The translations under genes and the position numbers were made by a program. Positions 46,826-57,382 of a stretch of DNA of 64,000 bases are shown one piece after another. Origin of the DNA: Pollenia angustigena. Its lineage: Eukaryota; Arthropoda; Insecta; Diptera; Polleniidae. Position 1 is the stretch's first letter. Each line of letters starts with the position of its first letter. The stretch spans positions 87,369,285-87,433,284 of the forward strand of contig OV884056.1 in NCBI GenBank assembly GCA_930367215.1. The letters run 5' to 3'. The notes under the pieces were generated by a model. It saw nothing but the letters and a program-made list of their open reading frames with translations. It searched no databases and was not told the origin of the DNA.

Positions 46826-47352
46826 CTTTATACTAAGACAATGTTCTTAAAACTGGAACGAACATCTTTTTAAATAGGAAGGAAGTTTTGCAATTTTAAG
46901 TTAATTTTCAATAGCCCCACCATAAAATAAGTGGTTGGTGGAAAAAACAACAATAATAAAAAAAATAACCATAAACAACTATGACTAATATAAAAAAATT
47001 CAGATTTGTTTCTCTCATTTCGTCATTGTGTATCAATCATGCCAACTTTTTTAGAACAAAAAGCACTTTAAAATTTAAAAAAAGCACTAAAAAGCACTAT
47101 TTCGTACAAACCAAGTTGCATTCCGCTGTGCCAAATATATTATATACCTCCAAAATGTAAAACAAAGGCAACGGCGTTGATGTGGACCATTTTCATTTAA
47201 AATTAAATAATAAATATATTTACATTTATATTATACTAGCTGACCCGACAGACGTTGTCCTGTCCAAATTAGAAAAAAATTTTGTGTTCGATTTTTAAAA
47301 TCCGTAAAAAAAAAGGAAAAAAGTATTGTTAAATTAAAATTTTATTCATATA

Positions 47353-47689
47353 CACAGAAAAAATTATCCACAAAATATTTTCAAATAAACTGTTGTTTTA
47401 AATTGTTCTTTACTATCTATAAATATTTTGTTTTTAGCAGTAATTGATCATTTTCAACGCATCATTGTTGGAAATTAAAATATGCTTGCTGCTTGTGCAT
47501 TATAATTCGTAAAAATTAAATATATTTGTTTTGGTAAATACATATTTATATTTACAAAAAAATTTTTGGATAAAATATTGGAAAATGTTTTACTGAATTT
47601 ACGAATTTCTTCATAGGACCTAAATTAAACAAAAATTTGTTTGATTGTGCGAATTTCTTTACTGAAATCGATTTTCAGTTTTTTCTGTG
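47353..47689. mobile_element. 337-bp MITE inside the Helitron, TA flanks
   Basis: CACAGAAAAAATTAT on the left and the complement of CACAGAAAAAACTGA on the right, with TA outside each (47351-47352, 47690-47691). It is the same family as 33784-33945. It inserted after the Helitron did. Confidence 0.65.
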
Positions 47690-47849
47690 TAGATTTGGGG
47701 TATGTTTGATTTACATTTGATTTGAAAATACATATGTATGTGCTGTGAATCTTATAATATACTTTTTACATTTTAATTGATAGATCAATATTCAGGTAAC
47801 CAGTAAAAAAAAAAAATAAAACTTATTCGATTGCTTTGCAAGGATATGT

Positions 47850-48977
47850 TCATTGCAATGCTTTGTGATATACGACATTTTTTGTTTGGTTGTCTGGTGC
47901 GTAAACAAATAATGCTAATGGACTTCCGACGTGGGAACAGGCGAGATATAATTGACCATGCGAGAAGCATGAATTCTCAAGGTTAATGCCGCAAACACGC
48001 AATGACTGCCCTTGAGATTTGTTGATTGTCATTGCATATGCAAGCCTTACTGGAAACTGCAAGCGCTTAAAATCGAATGGCATGTCGGTTGGAATCATTG
48101 GGATCCGAGGTATCAAAACATTTTCTCCTTTGTACTTTCCTTTAAGTATTGTTGCTTCGATGACGTTATTCATCAACTTTTTTATCGTAAGTCGGGTGCC
48201 ATTACAAAGACGTGGTTGGTTTATATTTCGTAACATTATGATTACCGATCCAACTTTTAGTCGGAGAATATGAGGCGGTAATCCGGGTAATTCCAGGGAG
48301 TTTAAATATTCGATTGGATAGTTGACGACATCGTTCTGAGAAGAAACGGAATCCACCGATTTGTACATCTTCAATTCGCCAGCGATTTCACTTTGAATCT
48401 TAAAATTCAATTCGTCGACATCAACGTTCTTCGCAGCCAATATAGCACGTTCGCTCAACCAATCATGATTTCTGTAATTTTGTGTAATGTTTGGAAACAC
48501 CTTTCGGATGAGTTCGGACTTTGATTCGGTGAACTGGCAGCAATCGACGGGAAATTGAATACAGCCGGTCGAAATATCCACCGGGATTTTGCCGTTTCCT
48601 ATGTCCAGCAATTGTTTGGAAAATACGTCTCGAGATTGATCGTTCTGCAGCTCGACACGCATGTTCAGAGTCAGTTTGAGTTTCCTGACGTATTTCCACA
48701 AAGCAGACGACTTCAAACATACATTAAGTTCATCGGCTGGCGTTGATCGTGGTATCACTGGCAGCGTTTGCCGAAAATCACCTGCCAACAGAATCATCGC
48801 ACCTCCAAATCGGCTTTGATTGTTTCGTAAATCTTGCAACGTTTTGTCTAATGCCTCCAAAGATTTTTTATGCGCCATTGTACATTCATCCCAAACGATC
48901 AGTTTGCTTTGCTGCAAAACTTTGGCCATCGAACTGTTCTTCGATATGTTGCATGTTGGATTTTCATTGGTTTGCAT
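47850..48977 (-). pseudogene. Helitron Pif1-type DNA helicase, C-terminal two thirds
   Basis: The 375-residue minus-strand frame starts at 48977, an internal methionine. Helicase motifs in order: LIVWDECTM (motif II, Walker B-type DE, residues ~27-35), ILLAGDFRQTLPVI (motif III, ~63-76), LTLNMR (motif IV area), and near the C-terminus AYAMTINKSQGQSL (motif V) and YLACSHVGSPLALFVYAP (motif VI). Motif VI usually reads acSRvg, so here H replaces the arginine. This would be expected to disable ATP hydrolysis coupling. Walker A (GxxGxGKS) and the Rep HUH domain, which should lie upstream, are absent: upstream of 48977 the sequence is AT-rich and then the minisatellite. The frame is otherwise intact, so the copy is fairly young. 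Role in the family: unwinding during rolling-circle transposition. Opposite-strand frames at 48012-49018 are shadows. Confidence 0.9.
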
Positions 48978-49099
48978 ATAAATTTAAAATTAAAAAGAAA
49001 GTCCAACTGTTAAATTAAAAAATTTAAATATCATAAGCATTTTCTTAAACTTACAGAAAACTTAAATTAGATTGCTGCGAATATTTGAAAGAGAAATTA

Positions 49100-49660
49100 G
49101 CCAAATCGGTGCAACTGTTTTCCGATTTTAGATAAAACGAAAAAAGTGGGCGTAAAAGTAGGCGTGGTAAATTTTTCTTTCGATGGAAACTTAAAATGCA
49201 TTGATACGAACATTTGAAAGAAAAATTAGTCAAATCGATGAAGCCGTTTTCTGATTTTAGGTAAATCGAAAAAAGTGGGCGTGAAAGTGGGCGGGGAACA
49301 ATTTTCTTTCCGTGTAAACCTAAGTTGGACCATGGCGATCACGTTAAAGAAAAGATCGTCCAAATCGGTCAAGCCATCCTCAAGTTATGTGCTTAATAGA
49401 AAAAGTGGGCGTAAAAGTAGGCGTGGTAAATTTTTCTTTCGATGGAAACTTAAAATGCATTGATACGAACATTTGAAAGAAAAATTTGTCAAATCGATGG
49501 AGCCGTTTTCTGATTTTAGGTAAATCGAAAAAAGTGGGCGTGAAAGTGGGCGTGGCAAAATTTTCTTTCCGTAAAAACCTAAGTTGGACCATGACGATCA
49601 TTAGAAAAAAAAAACTGTCCAAATCGGTCCAGCCGTTCTCAACTGATGCAATTACCAACG
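49100..49660. repeat. Four-unit ~129-bp minisatellite in the Helitron
   Basis: GTGGGCGT starts near 49146, 49275, 49405 and 49533. Alternate units are most alike (period about 259), each with AATTTTTCTTTC or its relative, and (T/C)CAAATCG(A/G)T..AGCC. The ~60-90-codon frames on both strands arise from this repetition. Confidence 0.8.
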
Positions 49661-50448
49661 AACAACATTGATTTTTATTTATATAGAAGAAGATAGATTA
49701 TATTATATTATTTATATTACCTTCAATAAAAATAATATCATCCAATCATTTGGATCATCATCAGCTGAGTTTGAATTGGCCATAAAACAGTTTTAAAGTA
49801 ATACAGAAGCGCATGAAAAATGGCAGGTAACACAACGCTCGTTATAAAAAAAAGCATTTTCTGTCAGCTGTTTTTAGTTTATTTAACACTTTGCTAATAC
49901 CAAGCTACGGCTCTTTTTTTTGGTTTTAAAGTCCTTGCGTTTTTTTGTACAATTTCCGACTACATGTTTTTAAACAATTCCTCATATTTTCTAAGCCATT
50001 TTCTATTTATGAAACAGTATCTACATCTTTCAAAAAATGTTTTCCAAAATACATCGTTTTTATTACGATTACTAAAAATGTTGTCAACGCTAAAAAGTGC
50101 AACGTTTCGTAAAATTTCCAAATTGCTAGAAAGCCTAGCTCTAACCTCGTAAAAAACGAATGCAACTCTCTTTTATCACTTTTTTTTATCATTGAAATCT
50201 TAAAATCTTTACAGGCCTACTCAAAATTGTACCCCAAATAGCAAAGCTCATCTTAATCATCCTCTATATAATCGTAGTTTTAAAAAATGTTAAAAAAAAA
50301 ATAAAAATTGTAAAAAGCACTAACGAAAAATTGAAAAAGCACCAAGTTAGTGCTTTTTCTTAGTTTGGCACTATGGATAGAATTTTGTCGTTTTGAGGCA
50401 TCAAAAAGCACCATAAACAGTGCCAAAAGCACTAAGTTGGCATCACTG

Positions 50449-51189
50449 CTGTAAATACTTGTGTATATGCATCGATATGTAAGTTAATTTGTACGTGTGT
50501 TGTAAATGTCAACGCAAACTACCTACCGAAGACCGTTAGTTCTTTACGACCGGTTTCAATACTTTTATACAGAAATTCTCACACATAAGCGCGACTCTCA
50601 CACACCCTCTTGTTCAGTTTTTTTTTTTTTTTTTTCTTAATACAGATTATTTAGTAATTATTTTATTTCATAGGAGTTTTTGAAATTGAACCGTGCACCC
50701 ACCACTATTTCCCACCATTGCCACGATGTGGTCAATTTATAACGACATTTTCTAAGTTTTAATTAATATCAGTAGTTAATAGAACTAGAAATACTCACGC
50801 AATTAAGGTGATAGTTGGAATTAAGATTTGAATTAATTTTTTTTTATCAATGGGGATTTCTTTTAAAGTGAATAATTTTTTTTAATCTGATACGTATAAA
50901 ACCAATTGTGTCACGCGGCTTTTTTACAACGGAAAATATTAATATGAGGTTAAAAGTTTTATTAAATTCAATCCAAATAAGCAAACTACACAAATAAACT
51001 ATTGAGCTATATTTTGTGCCGGAAGGTCTACAATGAAGCAAAGCTCCCAATTGCTCATTTTCAATATAAAACAAGGTTAACATATCGATCTCTTGCCGCA
51101 AAAATAGCTTAAGGGACACAATTTCCGTTTTCTTAATAAATAAATTTATTGGCAACACTTGCATTATCTCTTAAAATATCATGGTCACA
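50449..51189. other. AT-rich stretch, no gene seen
   Basis: Contains a poly-T run (50620-50636) and some CAC-rich sequence near 50590. The 105-codon minus-strand frame at 50847-51164 has no recognisable domain. Confidence 0.3.
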
Positions 51190-51420
51190 TATAGTACCGT
51201 TACGATTTTATAGTAAAAACTATTTTAGCTTAAGCGACAAACTGCCTGTTACTTAATGGTGACATAAATTTATTAGACCGATTAACTGTGCGATAACGAT
51301 TTTGGTTTTCTCAATATACCGACAAAAAATACGTTTTTAGTTGGCAACACCTTTAAAAATGCATGTAAAAGTTTCGAGTCAGCTGATTGAATTTATCTGT
51401 ATGACAAACGTCAAAATTAC
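51190..51420. mobile_element. Truncated copy of the 34150 MITE family
   Basis: Matches 34170-34340 over CTGTTACTTAATG, ACATAAATTTATT(A/G)GACC, TCTCAATATACCG and GTCAGCTGATTGAATTTATC. The right end of the family is missing. Confidence 0.6.
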
Positions 51421-51610
51421 ATCAGAACCACATGCGCATGTGGCTTTTCACATTACGTGTACTCTAGAATTTAGTAAAATTCTAAAACGATCTGGCGTCA
51501 TCCACTTGTTTGCCTGCAAATATTGCTCGCAAAAGAGGACTAACGTTAAGGAAATTTAAAGAAAGTAATTTTTAAAAGACCGAATCGTTTAATATTGAAT
51601 ATTGTCTTAA

Positions 51611-51758
51611 GCCTAAAGTACACAGAATGTGCAAAGCCACATGCGCATGTCGTTATGACGTAATTTTGTCGTTATAAAAAAGACGCAACGACCATTGTGT
51701 GATGGCGTCACATTGATGCGCAAGTGGATATTCACATTTCTCTCTAGGTACTGTAGGC
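51611..51758. mobile_element. 148-bp MITE with TTAA flanks (piggyBac-like duplication)
   Basis: The ends are GCCTA(A/C)AGTAC. TTAA lies immediately outside both (51607-51610 and 51759-51762). TTAA duplication is the piggyBac signature. The interior contains CACATGCGCATGT and TGCGCA motifs also present just upstream at 51430-51444. Confidence 0.6.
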
Positions 51759-51769
51759 TTAAGACCCAA

Positions 51770-53580
51770 AAAGTACATACATATATACTTAAGGGCGTTC
51801 TTGATACAACCTTCGCCTACGAAATTTCAAAATCATCAAGTAAACTTTTATTGTATCACGTGATTTCCCCGCGTAAGTGTAGGGATCAGCTTAAGGATAA
51901 TATTTCACCTTTTGGTGTTGATTCCTCCGTGACATAATCAGCTGCAGTCATACCTGGAATCCGACAAACATTCAAAATGAAAGGCTTAATGAAGTCTTCG
52001 TGATCTCTTGAGAGCGAAAACTCACCAGAGATCCTATCTATCTTGTGCCAAGAGATTTAGTAGCACCAGGTGAACAAAGCTCCACACTGAATGTTCTCTT
52101 AGGGAGGGGTGTCTTCGTGCTTGAGGTTAGTTCTGCTAAGAGGGACGTTTTATGAGATGGTCAAAATGGGTATTTGCGTTGGTATTGATGGCATGATGAA
52201 AATTTAGTGGCCTGTTAGTAGAGAGTAAGGTTGAGGGACTGGTTATAGACCAGTGAAGTTTCTAAAAAAGAAAACAGATGAAAAATTTAGGTATTTAGTT
52301 CGTTAGTAGTTGCTCTGTGTGCGTTGCTTTTTGACTATTCTCATGAGATGTGTTTTGGCAGGATGGTGCTCCTACGTGTGGAGTGATTTCCCTTTGGGGT
52401 GTGCATTGAGGATCATGTTGTGGGTTATACCCACAATCGCGATGAGGCAGACTTTCAGATCGAAGGCTACTTTTTCAACCTTGTGGCACTTTTTGCGAGA
52501 TAAGAAAAATGGGTATTGCGATGGTGTTATGAAGATTTAGTAGTCTGCTGATAGCAAGGTATATTTACACAAGGTAGACTCTTCAGCGGACAGGCATAAA
52601 CCCCAATTGTCATATTCGTGTGTATGAGCCAAAATGTGTACATGTATGCGTTTAATTGTTTTTGTTTTATATGAAGATAATTTTGACAAGTCGGGAATGA
52701 ATCTACCTTGGTTTATAGAGAGTTAGGCCAAGAGAACGATTTTAAAGCATTGAAGACTCTGAATAAGAAAACGGGCGAGGTATCGAGGTGCGTTGGTTTT
52801 GGCTGGGTGTGCGTTTGTTTTTGACCACTTTCATGGAATTTGTTTTCAAAGGAAAAGTTCAGCCTGTGTCGGTTCTCTAGGTGCTGTTGGCTTTTCCTCA
52901 AGCACTGGAGGTTAGATAGCTCCGGCTCCCGAACAAGAGCCAGGTGTATAATTTTTGTTGGATTATACACTCGAATTGCTACTTGTGTGTATCTTTGCCG
53001 AACACATAAGAGGGTGGTTGCCAGGTACTCAAGTATAACATTTCCAATTTTGTATTGCTTGATTCCCTCAAGAGATGTAAGGCTCATCTAAAGAATATTT
53101 CACCGGGGCAAAAAAGGTACAAAAAGGTTCCGGGGCAAAAAAGGTACAGCCAATACCTGGGATCCGGCTAAAATCCTAAATTGACAGATCTCTTGAGATT
53201 GTTGCTGTGTCTTAATTCCAAAGTCGCGGTCAGGGATATTTCTGAAAAGCCCACTTAAGGGCTGATTTTTTTTTACCACTTGTGAGAGAGTTCGGCGTGA
53301 GGGACGGATCATCTCTAGGTGCTCTTGCTACTCAAAAGACGCTGCTGGCATTTTTCCAAAAGCAGCGGAGGTTAGATAGCTCCAGTTCCTAAACAAGTGG
53401 CGGGAGTAAAATCTGGGCTGAATATGACCTCAAATTTCTACATGTGTGTTGATGTGATTGATCTCACATTTAAACGGTTGGGAAATGCATTGTTTGTTAC
53501 CCAGTGGTTAAGTTCCTACATGCGATAAGGCCATAAAGAAGGTTTTCATGAAAATCCTTTCCACAACTGTTCACTTTTTA
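51770..53580 (+). repeat. Diverged tandem copies of an unclassified G-rich repeat
   Basis: Several blocks recur. GATAATATTTCACC...ATACCTGG(A/G)ATCCG is at 51896-51963 and again around 53090-53165. TGACTATTCTCATG is at 52328, with a relative (TGACCACTTTCATG) near 52822. GGAGGTTAGATAGCTCC is at 52908 and 53368. AAAATGGGTATT(T)GCG(T/A)TGGT is at 52164 and 52508. The last piece (ACCCAGTGGTTAAG near 53500) matches 45225-45238. The plus strand is G-over-C skewed, as at 43270-45309. A 28-bp internal duplication GGGGCAAAAAAGGTAC occurs at 53105 and 53133. No domain is seen in any frame. Confidence 0.6.
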
Positions 53581-54411
53581 GCTTTTTGTCCTTAAACTCT
53601 TTCAGATCTATTACACTTATAAGTATACTTTTATCATGATTTTGTTCCAATTCTTTTCTATTTTCGAAAATCCCACCTCTGTGTGTAAATTGAGCTCAGA
53701 AATTGTTCTAAAAACTTATGATATGCCAACCATAAAATTCTTTTTGTATATGCAAGTCACAAATAAAATCAAGCAACAACAATAAAATGACCTAACTAAC
53801 GCTGGCTCTAATGCTCATCTAAACTTTCGTTCAAAAAAAACGTCACATATTCTCATATACAAACATACGCACACGTATTCCACAGCAAATGGGAAAAGAT
53901 CCTACAGTTTCAAAAATTCTTCATTATTGTTGATTTTGCTGGCAAACACCCCGTACATACAAAATGGTATAAAATAAAACAAAACGCTCATAAACCGTCA
54001 TAAACAAAATTATCAACAGGTTCCCAACATAAAAAAACAAAATCCCCAGAAAAGGCTACAACAACGAAACACTATTCAAAACTTTTTTTCTAATTTTGGT
54101 TTAATTTTGTTGTTGGGGTTTTAAAGGTGTTTTCACCTAAAAAAAAAAAAACGTTCCCTGAATGTTCGCTTAACAGGTTCATTGACCTCGTTTAAAGAAT
54201 TTATTTTTTTACTGTCTTTTGTTCGTTATTCGTAGCTTTAATAATTTTAATTGTTTGTTTTTATTATTTTCTACCACATATTTAGAATTTTACAATCATT
54301 ATCTTGTCTAGATAAAAATTCTATACTCCTTAAAGTTTGAAAAAGGCCCTTTGGAATAAAAAAAAAAAAGAAAATATGTAGAAAAACAATAAATTTTTGA
54401 TGGACACCATA
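53581..54411. other. AT-rich stretch, no gene seen
   Basis: Homopolymer A/T runs and no transposon ends. It may be ancestral sequence. Confidence 0.3.
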
Positions 54412-55484
54412 CACTGATAGAAAAGGTGTCATAACGCTGATGTATTTTGTCATCAGTACTATGACAACCGTCTTCGTTTCTGACACCATGACACTTTTCA
54501 TCATGGTGATCTCAACCTTAACATCGCTTGGCTAAAGTGTCATCAGGGTCGAAATGAAATTATGTCGTCAATGGGATGACACATCGGCATCACAGAAATT
54601 ACGAACATGTCCTCAGTGCGATGACGCAGTAACATCGGAGAAAGGACACATTAGCATCAATTTAATGACAGCTTGTCATTAAGTTAAAGTCATTGAAATT
54701 GACTTAAGTCAAAGTGAGAGAATATTATTATTTAATTACCCGTTACATATGTTTGTTTCACGTTTGTTGAATTACGACCTTTGTTTACAGCAGAGCTCCC
54801 AATAATAAGACAACAGCACGATGCCCCATATGGTTTTCTAAAGCATTCTTCTTTCTACTAAATAATTAAAAAGAAAATAGAATATAGGAATTTTTGCTTC
54901 TTATAATATATTGTAATCTTGAAAATAATGTTAATAATATAGAAAATGTGGCATCGAATTGATGTCACTATAGTCATAAAATAAACGACAAAATTGTGCG
55001 AAGACGGCTGACTTCCAAAATGTACTAATACAAAGCTTGTATACAGTTTTACTACTGTATTTTAACGATGCACATGAACAAAGTACCAAAACAATGCAAC
55101 TATGTGTTCTGTTTATTTAAATATTTTGAAATGTAAGTGATGCAATGCATAATATTAAAATAAATCTGTATTGCTTGCAAATTAAATGTCAAATATCACA
55201 AAGCATCAACTTTGAAACCGATGCTCTGATTGCTTTTTTGCTGTGTTACTAATACTTACCATTGATGTTTTGGAAGGGTTTGCATTGCATATATATTGTA
55301 CTGCGGCGTAATGAAACATTATACGTTGTTCTTATACAAAGCATTTGACGTTTTGGAAGTCAGCCGACGTTAGTCACTGAATTGATGTAACTTTGTGCAT
55401 CATTGATGCCATTTGTAGTAACATTGATGGCACAATTCTGATGTTAGGGCATCATCAATATGAAGATGCATTTTTCTATCAGTC
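54412..55484. mobile_element. 1073-bp TA-flanked element with nested MITE
   Basis: The ends are (C/G)ACTGATAGAAAA, with TA outside each (54410-54411 and 55485-55486), so Tc1/mariner-like. ATGACA / TGTCAT and CATCA / TGATG motifs are dense in both subterminal regions (54428-54690, 55376-55465). No transposase frame is present. A second inverted-repeat element (55005-55366) is inserted inside it. Confidence 0.7.
55005..55366. mobile_element. ~362-bp MITE nested in the 54412 element
   Basis: CGGCTGACTTCCAAAATGT at 55005 is matched by the complement of CGGCTGACTTCCAAAACGT ending at 55366. The target duplication is not clear. Confidence 0.65.
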
Positions 55485-55486
55485 TA

Positions 55487-56369
55487 GGTGGCAGAAAAAA
55501 TTTGTGGATAATTTTCCAAAATTTTAGAAACAACGTAAACATTACTTACCTAAACCTTTATTGTGGACATGTTTTGAATCTTTTTATTATTTTTTGTGAG
55601 ATATTATTTTTTTCGTAATAACATTTTAAGATATATCGATTTCTTTGGAGCCTTTGGAAGATTATTGAACGCTCAGCATAAAATTTAATAGATAGATTTC
55701 TGGTTAAATAAAAAATATTGGTCCATTTAAATATTACATTTTGTTAGCGTTTTAGGCATATTAAAGTGTTTTTCGGGAAAGGGTAACCTATTTATGCTAA
55801 CTTTGATAATAAAAATTCCAAAAAATCTTAAATCGCTGGATCAATCACTCATCTTCCTTCAAATATAAGGGATTAATGAAACCATAGAGAAAGTTGAAAA
55901 AGAAAATCCCTAAGACCGACAACGATCTTTGCCAGGAGAAAAGCAACACGAATGGGATGCTGAAATGTTAAGACTCTAGACAAACTCGGAAGGCTTAGGC
56001 AACTAACACTAGAGCTCCGGAGTGTATGATGGCTAGAAAATAGAAAGCTTATTACCAGAGAAACTAGAAATATGCTCTAAAAACCGCGTTTTATGCGCAT
56101 TAAATATGCAGTAAAAACTTGAAAATATGACCTGAAAATTTTTAAAAATATGCCCAAAAAAATGCAAAAATTGCTAATTTGAAAACATAATATTCAAAAA
56201 CTTAATAACAGTTCCATTTAATAAAAACAATCCTAAAAGCCGAAACACCATATTATTTAAAGACGAATTTTCGAGAAAGTTATGTCAACAGGTTAAAGAA
56301 GTTCATATAAGAGTTATTTGCGCCGAATATTATCTAGATATTAACATCCATGTGAGATTATTTGCCTTA
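55487..56369. other. AT-rich stretch with AAATATGC repeats
   Basis: At 56050-56180 AAATATG(A)C recurs about five times, resembling the subterminal repeats of a hAT element whose ends I cannot fix. Nothing else is recognisable. Confidence 0.3.
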
Positions 56370-56780
56370 AAGGAATTTGAGGGCCATAACGACCCTCATA
56401 AACAATTTAAAGTAAGTTAAAGCTTTTTATAGATGGGAGTTTTGGGTTAATGTGAACCGATTCGAAAAGTAAAATATTTTTGGGGCTTTAAGGACACAAA
56501 GAGTCTAATTTTGAAAAAAGTTTTTATGGGAGATATGTAAAATCATAGACCAATTTTCACCACTTACATGTGCTTCGACCTTAGTACAATTAATATGTAT
56601 TTCCCAAATTTGATAAAATTATCTACAAGAATGCAACTTGCACTTAACGCACAAAATTAATATGGACAGTCAACCAGCCAGACGGCCGGATACTTATTGT
56701 TATATCACTTTAAAAAATGATTTTAAATTGATCGGTATTCTAAAAGATTGGTCCAGGTATGTTTAGAGGATTATTTGTGA
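56370..56780 (-). mobile_element. Very decayed mini-me-like fragment
   Basis: Contains ATGGGAGATATGTAAAATCA, CCAGCCAGACGGCCGGATAC (a degraded (GTCY) region read on the other strand), and AAATTGATCGGTATTCTAAA. These are in the order expected of an inverted mini-me-like body. No ends survive. Confidence 0.4.
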
Positions 56781-56915
56781 TAAATGAAATGATTTAGGTG
56801 TAATCATGTCAATTTGAAGTGATTAACAAATCACTTCAATGTATGGTTAATTATCTCAATTTTGATGTGATTAGAGCTTAATCACGTTCGAGTTGCTTAA
56901 AAGCGTTTAAGAACA

Positions 56916-57055
56916 TGCTGGTTTACACTCTTCAAGTTTTAGCCTTCAAGTCTTGAGCTGTTAGGAGAGAAGGGAAAAGAGAATGCCATTTATTTTCCTC
57001 TCTCTCCTTAAAACTCAAGACTTGACGGCTAAAATTTGAAGAGTGTGAACCAGCA
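56916..57055. mobile_element. 140-bp snap-back MITE
   Basis: About 60-bp arms: TGCTGGTTTACACTCTTCAA followed by GTTTTAGCCTTCAAGTCTTG on the left, mirrored on the right with few changes. A related piece (GGTTTACACACGTCAAG, TCAAGTCTTGAGCT) lies at 61684-61722. Confidence 0.7.
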
Positions 57056-57382
57056 CAACCTAAGTGTGAACATAGCATTGCAACCTGTTTTGTTAAAAAT
57101 GTTGACATATAGAGAAATTAATAATAATTTTAAAATTCCAACTTTTCCTTAGCTGTAAGAAATAAACTGGTCTGTCTAAATTATCTTTTCATAGAATTTG
57201 TTAAATCAAAGCAAAGTATAGAAATAAAATCGTTTGCATTTTGCTTGCATCAGTCTTGACAAAATATTACCAATTATTTTTATTTTGTTAAAAATTAGTT
57301 ACGAAAATTTATTGAGTTTAAAATAAAATTTCATTCTGTCAATGAACTTTTAGGAAAAATCTGGAAAAAATTTTAGCTTTTT
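57056..57382. other. AT-rich spacer, no feature seen
   Basis: Nothing recognisable between the snap-back element and the following mini-me. Confidence 0.35.

Larger units (their letters stand above)
47236..49693 (-). mobile_element. Helitron, 2.46 kb, internally deleted
   Basis: On the minus strand the element starts TCTTCTTCTATATAAATAAA and ends GGGTCAGCTAG. It lies between A and T, the canonical Helitron insertion. A hairpin at 47247-47264 (GACAGAC GTT GTCCTGTC with one bulge) sits 11 bases from the CTAG end. The minus-strand 5' region has four ~129-bp minisatellite units (GTGGGCG at 49146, 49275, 49405, 49533) typical of arthropod Helitrons. It carries only the distal part of the Rep/helicase gene, and an MITE (47353-47689) is inserted near its 3' end. 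Confidence 0.85.
47034..50448. mobile_element. hAT-like element with AAAAAGCACT motifs, split by a Helitron
   Basis: The left end reads CAATCATGCCAACTT and the right-end complement CAGTGATGCCAACTTAGTGC. AAAAGCACT motifs cluster just inside both ends (47060-47100 and 50309-50432), a hAT-like arrangement. TTGTGTAT lies directly before the left end (47026-47033). The same 8-mer occurs at 50459-50466, ten bases beyond the right end. This could be a displaced duplication. The Helitron 47236-49693 occupies most of the interior. Confidence 0.55.

Noticed and set aside
48012..49018. Plus-strand frames of 61-91 codons opposite the Helitron helicase
   Set aside because: Shadows of the helicase gene in other frames.
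52713..53087. 124-codon minus-strand frame and its 83-codon opposite-strand partner
   Set aside because: Mutual shadows inside the diverged G-rich repeat, with no motif and no conservation between repeat copies.
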